Of a DNA stretch of 64,000 bases, positions 48,539 through 58,506 are shown piece after piece (position 1 is the stretch's first letter; each line of letters begins with the position of its first letter). The notes under the pieces are model-generated. The model was given only the letters and a program-made list of their open reading frames with translations, was not told the DNA's origin and ran no database searches. The translations under genes and the position numbers were made by a program. Source of the DNA: Acanthopleura granulata (Eukaryota > Mollusca > Polyplacophora > Chitonida > Chitonidae); the NCBI GenBank assembly GCA_016165875.1, contig JABBOT010000022.1, positions 1,329,333-1,393,332 of the forward strand. The letters run 5' to 3'.

Positions 48539-48544
48539 TTTATT
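48539..48544 (-). terminator. Possible ITPA polyadenylation signal
   Basis: TTTATT on the plus strand (AATAAA on the minus strand), 75 bases beyond the ITPA stop. With the annexin signals upstream, the two convergent 3' UTRs may overlap. Confidence 0.4.
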
Positions 48545-48618
48545 AAAAGACTATGAAAGCAAATCAAATAGGATCTACAAGTTTTAATGTAACACGGTGA
48601 AATAAAACTGAATTATTA

Positions 48619-48902
48619 TTATGAGGTCTTTGAGAAATGTTCCTGAAGTGCTTTCAAAGCCTTTCCTCTGTGAGAAATTGAGTTCTTAGATTCCTTGGGC
48701 ATTTCAGCGTAAGTCTGATCAAAGCCGTTTGGTTGGAAGCAAGGATCCCATCCGAAGTGGGCTGGGCCTCGGGGGTCGACAATGGTTCCGGCCGTCTTCC
48801 CTCTAAACAAAAGTACTTCCTGTCCGGGCCCTTCACACACTGCAAACGTGCAGAGGGCATAGCCAGACTTGTCCTCAAAGCCATGCAGCATTCTGTGAAG
48901 AC
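48619..48902 (-). CDS. ITPA: ITPA exon 3 (terminal)
   Basis: After CACTTTACAG; encodes [18 protein letters not shown], then [18 protein letters not shown], and [15 protein letters not shown] to the stop. It holds the FGWDPCF and SHRxxAL segments that are characteristic of the family's active site. Confidence 0.97.
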
Positions 48903-51900
48903 CTGTAAAGTGCGAACATCGCGTTACTTTATTTATTTACGCCATTGCTCTTGTTACCTGTTTGGAGGAAGTTTGCCACATATATTTTCCACATGTGAAG
49001 TTGTTCTGCCTTATAACAAGTCGTAAATACTCACATGGATAGGTTTGACCTACAACACATGTTTGATGGAATATATGACAAGACTGTTTGTTTTTTTGTT
49101 TGATTGGGGTTTGAACAACGCTTTCAGCATTATTTTGGTCATATCACCACAGTTTAGTTGGTGAAACCCTATGCTGACATATTTAGACAGCTGCATATAA
49201 ACTGGATGGCCATGCTGAAGACACCAGACACAACACCTCACCCAGTCACATGATACTGACACCGGGCTAACTAGTACCTATTCCTCTCAGGTTGAGTGCC
49301 ACGAGAGGCAGTACCAAGGTTACCAATGATAAAGTTTTAGGTACTGGTACAACTCAGTTTGGGATTGAACCCCAGATCTACTGTTTGTGAGGCAGACATG
49401 GTTTCCATCATGCCAATGAACCCAGTCTCTGAAAATGGAAGAAGTGCTTTCTGAAAGCTTGCAATATATGGTATCACCGCTTACAAAATCTAAACACTTG
49501 TTTTCCTGAAACACCAACATGCAACTGAGAAAGTGCTTTCGTACTGAGGAAGAAATTGATTATGAAATTTATTTGACTGTTGTCACCCTGATGTTTACTA
49601 ATTAAGCATGTTACCTCGTGAGGTGTAAAGCATACTTGCCACACGATGGTTGGTGGCAAGGAAAACCTTCCCACAACAGGGTACCCATGAAGCCGTTGCC
49701 AGACAAAGCTGTCAAAGGCTATGCTACCTCTGAAATCAGGCTACATTCAGTCACTACTGATCACTCAGTTTATTATACCAATCTGCTGATCAACTAAATC
49801 CTAAATACACTTATACAAAGATGCCAAACAAGTTGTATACTGTAGTTTCCTCTATGCCATACATGGTCTGTTTACTGTGGTGGTGTGCTGTTGATGCTGC
49901 ACTAAACTGATCATCATATCTAGCCTAGCCTGTATGTCACAGTTGCATTGAGTCAAAACTAGTTACAGGATCCATTCAGAGTCTATTCATGACTGATCAG
50001 TGGGGACTAGGAATGTGACAGGAGTGCCCTTGCGTCTCCTGTATCTGTGTGCAACTACGTAACATGAGTTATTGATGGAGCATGTTCTACTTTTTATGTT
50101 CAGTTGGAACTAGTTCCGAATGGCCTAACTGTAGCGGGCTTACCCATAGATTATTAACTATATAGGCTGTCCTAGATCCTTACCACTCCCTGCAGCCATA
50201 TTTTCCCAACATACCGTGCTGTCCATGTCAGTTTGATGTTAGCATCGATAAAGCATTTATTTCTGTAGACCCACATGTCTAATCAGTTTGTTGTCCCCTG
50301 CTGTCCAGTAGCACAGCCTCCAGGAAATGCTAGTCGGAGGACTTCAATGACCAAGACTTGGACGCCCGCTCGTCAAGTACTCGACTCTGGCCGGACTTTA
50401 TCAACCGAGGCCCGGAAGTAAATAACAACACAAAGGCAGGACCTCAAAATGATGACACAGTTGTCAACATGGCTAGTTCGGCGTGAATGAGTTTCGAAAT
50501 GGAACTACTGCAAGGAGTTTTGTACCCGTGTGCATTTGCCAGAGGCTGTACGACCAGACAACGCAGGACAATGAACAGCTTAGACATGTGGGTGTACAGA
50601 AATAAATGTTTTAATGATGCCAACATTGAAATGAGAGGTACAGCTCGGTATGTTGGCAAAATACGGCTGCAGGGAGTAGTAAGGATCTAGGGCTTAGCCT
50701 CTATAGATAATAATCTATGTGTAAGGCCACTAGAGTTAGCTAGCTATTAGCCCCGACATGACAAACAAAGCCACACGAACACTCTTGCCATTGAGTTATG
50801 GTAGCATCTCCACAAGGAGTCAATCAAATAGTGCACAGAATTTGATCAGTGAGCGAGACTTACACTGAACCATTTTGCAAAGTCACATGACTGTCATGTG
50901 GTCCAAACTGTGTACTGACCGTAACATAGGGCGGTGGTATGAATGCTCTTACAGCTGTCATCAGCTAGTTCCAGTCAGTTTTGTGCGTCACATAAGCCCC
51001 CAGTTCTACATTATCACAGTGCAACATAAGCTAGGCTTAAAGGAACAGAAAACACAAAAATGAAATTATGGTGAGTAAAAAAAGACCATTAAAACCTGTA
51101 TCTGAAATTAAGTTTTACTGATTTTTTCAAGTTTGTTTTTTTTCTCAAAAATTAGATGCTATCAAATGTCTTCACTGTATGATGCGATTTATGGACAATT
51201 TTGATAATGTTTGTCACCTATGATCTCACGCAATTCTCTGGCCCTAAAGCAGAACTTTTATGTCATATTAGCTCCTTCATACATAGACACAAATCACTGG
51301 AGTATAGTTCTGAAGAACTTTATTCAGATTGAAACATAATGGTTTACAAAACGTTTTTGATGCCATTGGTTACCAACTTCATCAATATGATCCACAAAAC
51401 CCTCCACACTCCAAATATTTCACTGCATTTAATTCAGTGAAGAAAAAATGTTAAGAAATAAGTAAATGTATTGTTACAGAAAGTTTTCAACGGTCTTTTT
51501 TCTGTGGGTCACCATATTTTTTGTGGTATGTCCCTTTGAAATGACAATATGTTTCAGTTCGGCATACGGCTAGCATCCTAAAACATGGGAGGCGAGTGAC
51601 CTGAAAAAACTGCCATCACAAGTTTGTCAACTGTCCTTTTTTGCTTCACTGTACACAATCCCTTGACTTCTTTCAATTTTGTAGCTAGTCTGAACAAGTT
51701 CCAGGTTAGTTTTAACTCAGTCATCCAATGAAATCTCTTCATATATATATTCATGATACTGCTGACTAAGTTTCTAAATCAATTGTAATGATGTCACTTT
51801 AAAGGCACATGGTCGCCCAAATATTAGGTATTTTAGTGTTATTACAAAATAACAAGTATTAGGTAGTTTTCTCAAGCAGTAAAAAATTTAAGCTTTTTTT

Positions 51901-53169
51901 AATCCCACCCCAGCATTGCGTGTTAAGTGAATGTTTAAAAATAACCAAAAAAAATGAAAAGTGAAGTCTGCCAGAATATTTAAATGACTGACTGTCAATT
52001 CAGTGGAAGGCGAGCATGCGCACAGCAGATGACACGCGTAACAAAAGGACTTACGGCTCGCTCGTAACAGGAGCGGCCAAACAGACGCGTAAAAGACAGC
52101 TTAGCAGGTTGATAAGCAAGTCTAGAGTTGTAATTGGTGGTAAGCTGCCACAAAACTACACCGTTTGATAGGTGGGTGCAAGTGTTGTTGTGGCGGACTC
52201 CGTCGAACATGGCCCACCATCTTCATTTTGAATTCGATAAACGACAGACCTTGTCCAGGCTCATACAATCTACATATTCACTGAATATTTTTTTATTTCA
52301 ACGTTACTGATTTAGTTTATGAACCCACTTCAAAACTTCGTGAAGACGTTGCAATCAGAATTTTTGTAAAAATCCAAATTTTGGGCGACCATGTCTCTTT
52401 AATAGAACATATCATATTTTCACTGAAATGAACTTGAATTAACAACCAAAGACGCCAAAATCTAAACCCTGAAGGGATGATCTCTGGTACAGCGAGAATG
52501 GCTCACTATAGATACCACACATACCTGAAGGCCCTATCTTTTCCAGGAACCACTTGATATATGGGCCAGGCATCCCTCCCAGAGCGTTAAAACACAAGCT
52601 TGTGTCTTCCACCATGACAGGGCCTTGCAGCCTCTCTGCAGCTGTGAGACATTTCTCCCGAGAGACCGTGTCTGGGTCGCCTTGGTACTCTGGCAAATCA
52701 AGGTCAACATTAACCACCTGGAAACCATGAAAAAGGGAGATAATTATCCGTAATTCTCTAATGTAAACCAATAATCGCCTCTGAGAATCTGAAAAAGGGA
52801 GATCCATTTACTTCCTGAGTGGAAACCCTGGAAAAGGGAGATAATTATCTGTGTTATTCTAATGAAAGGCATTGATCACGTGAGAAACTATGGCATAGGA
52901 AGCTAATTACCTGAGGTACTCATTGCATATATTTATTTTACTGGGCTTGAATTTCATTTATACAAAGGCTTTAGGGTGGTGGTATCTGGAGTAGCCTGAG
53001 TAAACCACAGTCGATGCAAGATTGCCACCGTCTCCTTTTTTCTCCTGGAGTCAACCGATGACTTTAGTATCAAAACTCTCACCTTTCTGGGAAAGTTCTT
53101 CCCTAATATTTGGACAACTTCTTCTAGCTTCTTGACATTACCAGTGACAAATGATAATGGTTTGGCCAT
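48619..53169 (-). CDS. ITPA: Inosine triphosphate pyrophosphatase, three exons, 187 residues
   Basis: Join on the minus strand: 53,169-53,083; 52,717-52,525; 48,902-48,619 (564 bases; phases 0 and 1 agree). The enzyme hydrolyses ITP, dITP and XTP to the monophosphate and pyrophosphate, clearing deaminated purines from the nucleotide pool in the cytosol; it works as a dimer and needs Mg2+. Visible signatures are [11 protein letters not shown] (substrate loop, residues ~7-17), [48 protein letters not shown] and SHRGKAL. Length is close to the ~194 residues of the human protein. The gene is convergent with the annexin (545 bases between stops). Intron 2 (3.6 kb) carries a dispersed repeat, a foldback element and a TTAA-flanked element. 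It appears intact. Confidence 0.97.
49120..49420. repeat. Dispersed repeat, copy 2
   Basis: Second copy of the repeat seen at 1,885-2,225, in ITPA intron 2. Shared blocks are ACACCAGACAC, ACACCGGGCTAAC, CAGGTTGAGTGCCACGAGAG and GGGATTGAACCCCAGA. It is diverged and has no terminal repeats that I can define. Confidence 0.6.
50120..50745. mobile_element. Foldback element with ~215-bp inverted arms
   Basis: 50,120-50,335 pairs with 50,530-50,745 in inverted orientation. Matching blocks on the two arms include CCTAGATCCTTAC, ACTCCCTGCAGCC, AACATACCG, ATTTATTTCTGTA and CCCACATGTCTAA, so identity is roughly four in five by eye. The spacer is about 195 bp. A 67-codon plus-strand frame (50,487-50,690) runs from the spacer into the right arm; it has no recognised family. 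The shape suggests a MITE or foldback transposon. Confidence 0.75.
51799..52402. mobile_element. TTAA-flanked MITE
   Basis: TTAA at 51,799-51,802 and 52,399-52,402 bound a 596-bp element. Its ends are inverted repeats: ACATGGTCGCCCAAA near the left end is matched by TTTGGGCGACCATGT at the right. TTAA target duplication is typical of piggyBac-type transposition, but the ends do not start with the usual CCC/CCY, so the superfamily is uncertain. There is no transposase frame. It lies in ITPA intron 2, just before exon 2 in plus coordinates. Confidence 0.8.
52525..52717 (-). CDS. ITPA: ITPA exon 2
   Basis: After GGTTTCCAG; encodes [16 protein letters not shown] through [17 protein letters not shown] to KIGPS; donor TCAG/GTATGT, phase 1. 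Contains the [13 protein letters not shown] catalytic region. Confidence 0.97.
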
Positions 53170-53186
53170 AGTGCTTTCCTTTGAGC
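53083..53186 (-). CDS. ITPA: ITPA exon 1 (coding start at 53,169)
   Basis: The exon opens after TTCTCTCCAG at 53,186. ATG is at 53,169-53,167 and the frame encodes [20 protein letters not shown] to FPRK; donor AAAG/GTGAGA, phase 0. Because the exon begins with an acceptor, at least one more exon lies upstream. The 17 bases before the ATG are open in the same frame. Confidence 0.93.
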
Positions 53187-53461
53187 CTGGAGAGAAGAAA
53201 AGACACACACATGCACTCTTTTGGAAGTAGCAATAATTTAAATAAGATAAATCACCCAAAAATATCAGAAAAAAAAAACCAAAACAAAATCAAGTCCCTT
53301 TGCATTGATGCTCATCAGAGCAGAAGGGCTCTTCAATAACAAAGATTGGGTCATTTAAACGTGCTGGAGGCAATTTCATATTAGAGCAAAGAACTGGGGG
53401 GGGGGGGGGAATCTGTACTTCACCCTATATAGTGTTGCATATATTTATTTTACTTTCAAGG

Positions 53462-53683
53462 GCATTGATTGGTGCCAATACTTTACTGATACGATGGTTC
53501 ACATTATGGCAGGAGGAAACCAGACCAAAACACCTGGGGAAACTCACAGCCATCCACAGTACAGATGGAGAGGAAACCATCATGGGCTGGGCTTAAACTC
53601 ACAGCGACCGCATGGGTGATAACCTCCTGGTTCATTATGTTGCACGAGCACGATAACCCCCTTGGCCACAGAGGCCCTTACTT
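53462..53683 (-). mobile_element. SINE copy, reverse orientation, diverged
   Basis: Reverse-strand SINE: ATTATGGCAGGAGGAAACC, CAGCCATCCACAG, GGGCTGGGCTTAAACTCACAG and CCACAGAGGCC blocks in order. It lies upstream of ITPA exon 1. Confidence 0.8.
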
Positions 53684-53783
53684 TTAGCAGTACTGAAGTC
53701 ACTTAATCCTATAAAATATGACTTTGTCCCATGAATAGTTCTGATTCGGCAAAGAATAATTCAGAACTATAAGTCACCGAGTC

Positions 53784-54066
53784 ATGTTGATTAGGATTGA
53801 TTTATTCATTCATTTATTTGATTGGTGTTTTACGCCATACTCAAGAATATTTCACTTATATGACGGCGGCTAGCATTATGGTGGGAGGAAACCGAGCAGA
53901 ACCCGAGGGAAACCCACCACCATCCGCAGGTTGCTGGCAGACGTTCCCACATACGGCCAGAGAGGAAGTCAGCGTGAGCTGGACTTGAACTCACAGCGAC
54001 TGCATTGGTGGGATTCTTTGGGTCACTGTGCTGCATTAGCGCGCTAACCAACTATGTTGATTAGGA
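53784..54066 (-). mobile_element. SINE with intact 13-bp target site duplication, reverse orientation
   Basis: The element is 53,797-54,053, flanked by ATGTTGATTAGGA at 53,784-53,796 and 54,054-54,066. It carries the tail (TTTATTTGATTGG), TTTTACGCCATACTCAAG, ATTATGGTGGGAGGAAACC, the core, and the tRNA-like head (GGACTTGAACTCACAG; GCGCGCTAACCAACT). The perfect duplication points to a recent, LINE-driven insertion. Confidence 0.95.
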
Positions 54067-54189
54067 AGTCACTATGCTTACTACTTTGAAATCTGATCAT
54101 TGTATTTATCTAATCCATTCATAACTCAAAACATCAACGATAGTAATTATAATTCTAAAATCTGAAGCAGTCAATTAGCAACGAACAAC

Positions 54190-54307
54190 CTTCAGTAACG
54201 GTATTGTCTCCTCCAGCTACACAGACAGTGGTATTCTCAGTTACTCTCAGCTTACAGGGCGGTTCTCCGTCCAGCCTGGGGGAAGTGTCTATTTCTAAGG
54301 AGGTCAT
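54190..54307 (-). CDS. Possible alternative first exon of ITPA
   Basis: On the minus strand an ATG at 54,307 opens 39 codons plus one base (MTSLEIDTSPRLDGEPP..., ending TTVCVAGGDNTVTE), followed by GAAG/GTTGTT. Phase 1 fits the ITPA exon acceptor at 53,186: G+GC gives Gly, then SKEST, then the ITPA Met. This would add 45 residues to the N-terminus, unlike known ITPA proteins. The donor is weak. It may instead be a 5' UTR exon with a minor frame, or part of another gene. Confidence 0.3.
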
Positions 54308-55399
54308 ATTCTTCTCCCCTATTGGTTTAAATATGCACTGATGCCCCGCGGATGGAATGATGCAGTAACAAAGTTATCAATACCAAGGGAGACAAGACCA
54401 CACTGCGTGACACTATAATAAGCACAAAGTGTCGTTCATTCGAAGTCCGATCTTATTTGTTTGTTTTAAACTAGGTTGATCTAAACTACGGAAAATAGTC
54501 CTACAACCAAATAACTTCGCTGAATCATAACATTCACACGTGTTCCCAGATCATCATGCCGCCAAAGTCTAAAAAGGGTTGAACTACAGTACAGTGTCTC
54601 GGAAAAGTGCCCTTCCATGGGGGAAGATCAGCCTTACATCCCATTGCACCCGTGAATAAACCTAGGAAAATATACAATTACAATGCTTAAAGTGTTTCTA
54701 AAAGGACTTACTTCTAACATTTCAAGTCTGAGAATTACAGTATTTCTGGACATCTCTGTTATGGTCATGCATACTAATGGAGCAATTTTCACTTAAGGTT
54801 TTTCTCGTTCAAGGGTCAAGGCAGTATTCCAAGGTCAGGGTCGACCTGTCTCGCCGCTTTCGTGTCGGTGTTGTAAAAGTTTTGCCCTTTATCGAAAATT
54901 TATCATTTATGGAGTATCAAGCGTGGAATCCCGAAAATGGCAAGACACAGAAATATCCGGACTATGAACATCGATGATGGTACTGTCTAAAGTAATAGAT
55001 TTCTAGAGCGTCAGAGTTAGCGTTTTACGCAGATGACGACCTTAGAACAACAACAGCTAAGAACGTCAGACATCATGTTGACAGACGAATATAAGATATT
55101 TTAGCAGTAGTAAGGATGGGGGTGATATCACGTGGTAGGATGACCTGAGTTCATTGAAAAATGCTCTTTTCTCAGTGAACATCGGATATGTGGGTCAGCG
55201 ACGAACGATAGCTCAACCTATTCTTTACAAATCCTGATATTTTTACTGTTGTTTGTTCATTCTTGGATTTAGACTGAAAGCAGTTTCGTGTAAAGAGTGT
55301 GTTGGTATATGCGAGAAATTTGAAGATTGTTATTTGTCGCCAACAATGATCACACAACAGGTGAAGAGAATAAGCCGAATCGCATTGAAGAAGTCACAA

Positions 55400-56079
55400 G
55401 AGATCACGCTGGTTTGGGAAGAGACAGGGTGGGTGCTCTCGCAAACTACCTAGTCACAGAATGGAATCGCCATTGAGTGGTGCAGAAAACCAGATTTCAC
55501 TTCCGGTTAATACAAATACTGGATTTGACTTTGGGGTAATGAAAAAAACAAAAAAACAGTGTAACTATATCTTAAGTAAAAATGATGGTTCATCTTCATT
55601 ACGTTAAACGAGAGTCATACTTTTTAGCATGAAAAACTGCTAAGGACATGCACGAGTCAAGTCCGAATTTCTTTTTTTTAAATCCAGGCTATTAAAGTTC
55701 AGTGTGTGCTTTTTCATTGGTTTCAGTTTTAAATGGTGGAAAGCACGGTGTTGTGGTTGTGACAGTGAATGATCAAGTAATTTCATTCATCAGGTAAAAT
55801 CAATACTGTATGTTTCAAATTGAAGCCAGATAATGTTCTTTTTAGACACGAAATCCACTTAGGTATTTTCATTTTATCGATGTTATGAAATTGCCACGTG
55901 GTTTTCGGGGTAAAGTCGTCAAACATTTTACTGCCTGCTTGCATGGCCGAAGAATAGCAGTGGAACATTTGATTTGTTGAACAATTGAACTGACGGGATT
56001 TCATGGAGGTTAATAATGCTGTTGTTGTTGCTGGGCACAAGAGCACCCACCCTGTTGAGCCCTAAACCAGCGTGATCTC
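55400..56079. repeat. Inverted repeat pair, MITE-like
   Basis: GAGATCACGCTGGTTTGGGA...AGGGTGGGTGCTC at 55,400-55,438 pairs with GAGCACCCACCCTGTTGAGC...CCAGCGTGATCTC at 56,041-56,079. Arms are about 39 bp and ~600 bp apart. No transposase frame lies between them, and flanking target duplications are not evident. Confidence 0.7.
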
Positions 56080-56099
56080 GAGAGGAATCAACAATGCCA

Positions 56100-57750
56100 A
56101 TTCAGCTAATCTGGGGCTGACCAGGTGAAGAATTGCTGAAAATAATGAAATGTTTTGTGTGTGCAAATGTTGTTGAACAGTTGGAGTGTTTCACCAGCCT
56201 CATATTTCCGTCCAAGGATCAGTTAAATTGTTTAGCAGTAGTCCTTACATGTGGATTGTTGTTGGGTTACATGGAAAAGAACAAACTGTCAGTTCATTGA
56301 TGAAACTGCTTCTCACAATGAACAGATGAGAGGGGCGAATAACAAACAGTAGGCAGCAGTTTAAAATTTGATAGCCTCCTGTGCTGCAAACATCTGCCGT
56401 CATTGACAAGCAGAACTCCCAAACTAAATGACAGCATAATGCCTAGATACTGTGCACCTTAAGGACTTGATGTATTGGGCTATTATCGCTATAGATGCTG
56501 GCTTTTCTGTCCAAAATCACAGTGAGCCTGTTGGCCAAGTCTACCAGTTAGCACTCGTGATAAATCCCGTGTGTAAACATTCCTCCGCATACCTGCTTTG
56601 CCCAAGTGCTACCACATCAAACTAGTTTTTAGCCCTTTTGTATCTTGTAAAGTTCTGTATTATAACTGAATAAGCACACGTAAGTCCACTATACAAATCA
56701 ATTTTATTTTGGAAATTGATTGTCCCAAAGGTGCATTTGTGTTTGTCGATAGGGAATGAAAACAGTGTATTACCTGAAGGGGAACAACATGTCGAGATGA
56801 AAAACAGTTCAGACAGTTCATTTGGGATTGTCAGCTGTACTTGGCAGACTTGTATTCTCACTTTTGCTTGTGCGTTAGATGTAACACTACATTGAGCCTG
56901 TTTTTTATGATGCCCAACATGTCTTGGCCTGTCTTGTTTTACAGTATGATGTGTCGTCAGCTAGGACTTCTGAAGTTTTTGATTTAGTTTACAACTTTGT
57001 CCTACCTGCTGGGGTATTACCCTGGACACTACAGTTTCCTGCATGTATGAAACAGTGTAAAATTATGTGCACATCATTAATATACCAAGGAGTCAATCAT
57101 ATGAGCCATTGTTGTCTTCACTCTGCTATTTTCACCTTAATAGTTTCTTTGGCAGTGTCCACAGCGTACATCTTTGACTGACCAAGGTTATAAACCCCTG
57201 GACTGATGGCTTAGATCTGATAAAGCCCTGTCTTTAAAATCATTTCTACACCCTTAAAAGAGGATAAGAAACGTTTTTGTTTTGCTCCATGTGAAAGCAT
57301 GCCATAAATTAAAAAATAAATAATATGTGTTTTATAAACCCTTAAAAAGTTAAAGAAAGCATAAAAATGAAATGTTAGTAGAAAATTGCATCTGAATTAC
57401 CTTTGCTTATTCTAAATCTGATATGTGAAAGAAAAAGAAGTTAAGGTATTTTCAGGTACAGTTTTTTTAATGATCTTTTTCTGGATACCTTTTTATGCTC
57501 TCTTTTCCTGGAAGGCAAAGACGATTGAATACCTAACAACATGTAAATTGCATACATGAACTTGAAGTGTAAAAATTTGGTACAAATCTACATATATTGA
57601 CTTAGAAACATGTTTTGAAGATAGCAACGAGAGCTTATACATGCACACATATGTTATATTTAACAGTTCACAGTCATCATTATTGTGAAGAAAAAAAACT
57701 CTGAAAGGCCTGAATCACTGTTGGATGTTATTATGCCCATTTGTAAATAT
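56100..57750. other. AT-rich DNA upstream of the first visible HBS1L exon
   Basis: No exon recognised. The HBS1L first exon, which should encode the conserved start and join in phase 1, was not found between 54.4 and 58.4 kb. It may be very short or diverged. Confidence 0.4.
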
Positions 57751-57757
57751 GTCTCTG

Positions 57758-58207
57758 GGTGTCTCCCTGTGTTCCATTGTCGGTGGGTGTGTTTGTCCCT
57801 GTGTTCCATTGTCTGTGGGGGTGTTTGTCCCTGTGTTCCATGTCTGTGGGTGTGTTTGTCCCTGTGTTCCATTGTCTGTGGGGGTGTTTGTCCCTGTGTT
57901 CCATTGTCTGTGGGTGTGTTTGTCCCTGTGTTCCAGTGTCTGTGGGTGTGTTTGTCCCTGTGTTCCATTGTCTGTGGGTGTGTTTGTCCCTGTGTTCCAG
58001 TGTCTGTGGGTGTGTTTGTCCCTGTGTTGCAGATTCTGTGGGTGTGTTTGTCGCTGTGTTGCAGATTCTGTGGGTGTGTTTGTCCCTGTGTTCCATTGTC
58101 GGTGGGTGTGTTTGTCCCTGTGTTCCTGTGTCGGTGGGTGTGTTTGTCCCTGTGTTCCTGTGTCGGTGGGTGTGTTTGTCCCTGTGTTGCAGTGTCTGTG
58201 GGTGGCA
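57758..58207. repeat. G/T-rich minisatellite, 32-bp unit, ~14 copies
   Basis: The unit is GTGGGTGTGTTTGTCCCTGT followed by GTTCCATTGTCT. Variation among copies is limited to a few bases (CATTGT, CAGTGT, CAGATT, CTGTGT). The period is 3n+2 and the unit lacks stops, so all three plus frames and two minus frames are open over 350-550 bases; these Cys/Val-rich or Thr/His-rich frames are artefacts of the repeat. The array ends about 230 bp before the first visible HBS1L exon. Confidence 0.95.
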
Positions 58208-58434
58208 TTATCTTGTGAGATATCTCAAAAGCTAATTAAATAAGGGCTGTTTAGCACATACTTTCTTAATACATGTTGCACTGTTGTCCTGATTAATTTT
58301 TGAAGAGCATTGCTTTATTTGTTTCATTTTTACCTGATCATATGATTATTGTCATAATGAGAATGGTGGTGGGGGAGGAGGCCATGCGTGTGCATGAGGG
58401 TAGAATCTATTTCGGTTTTCATATCTTCTTGCAG

Positions 58435-58506
58435 AGTATTATGAAGAAGATACAGTATATGGTCACTCAGTTCCCGACGATGATTATTGCATCTCGCCTG
58501 CCACTG
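58435..58506 (+). CDS. HBS1L: HBS1-like, first visible coding exon
   Basis: After CTTCTTGCAG, phase 1 in; encodes YYEEDTVYGHSVPDDDYCIS and PAT; donor ACTG/GTAAAG, phase 1. It matches the acidic N-terminal segment of HBS1L (YGxSVxDDYCISPxTA). Confidence 0.93.

Noticed and set aside
50487..50690. 67-codon protein gene
   Set aside because: It runs from the spacer into the right arm of the foldback element, and the matching inverted left arm explains its shape. No family recognised.
57660..58243. Cys/Val-rich plus-strand and Thr/His-rich minus-strand frames up to 182 codons
   Set aside because: Open only because the 32-bp repeat unit has no stop in these frames; low-complexity translation with no start or splice context.
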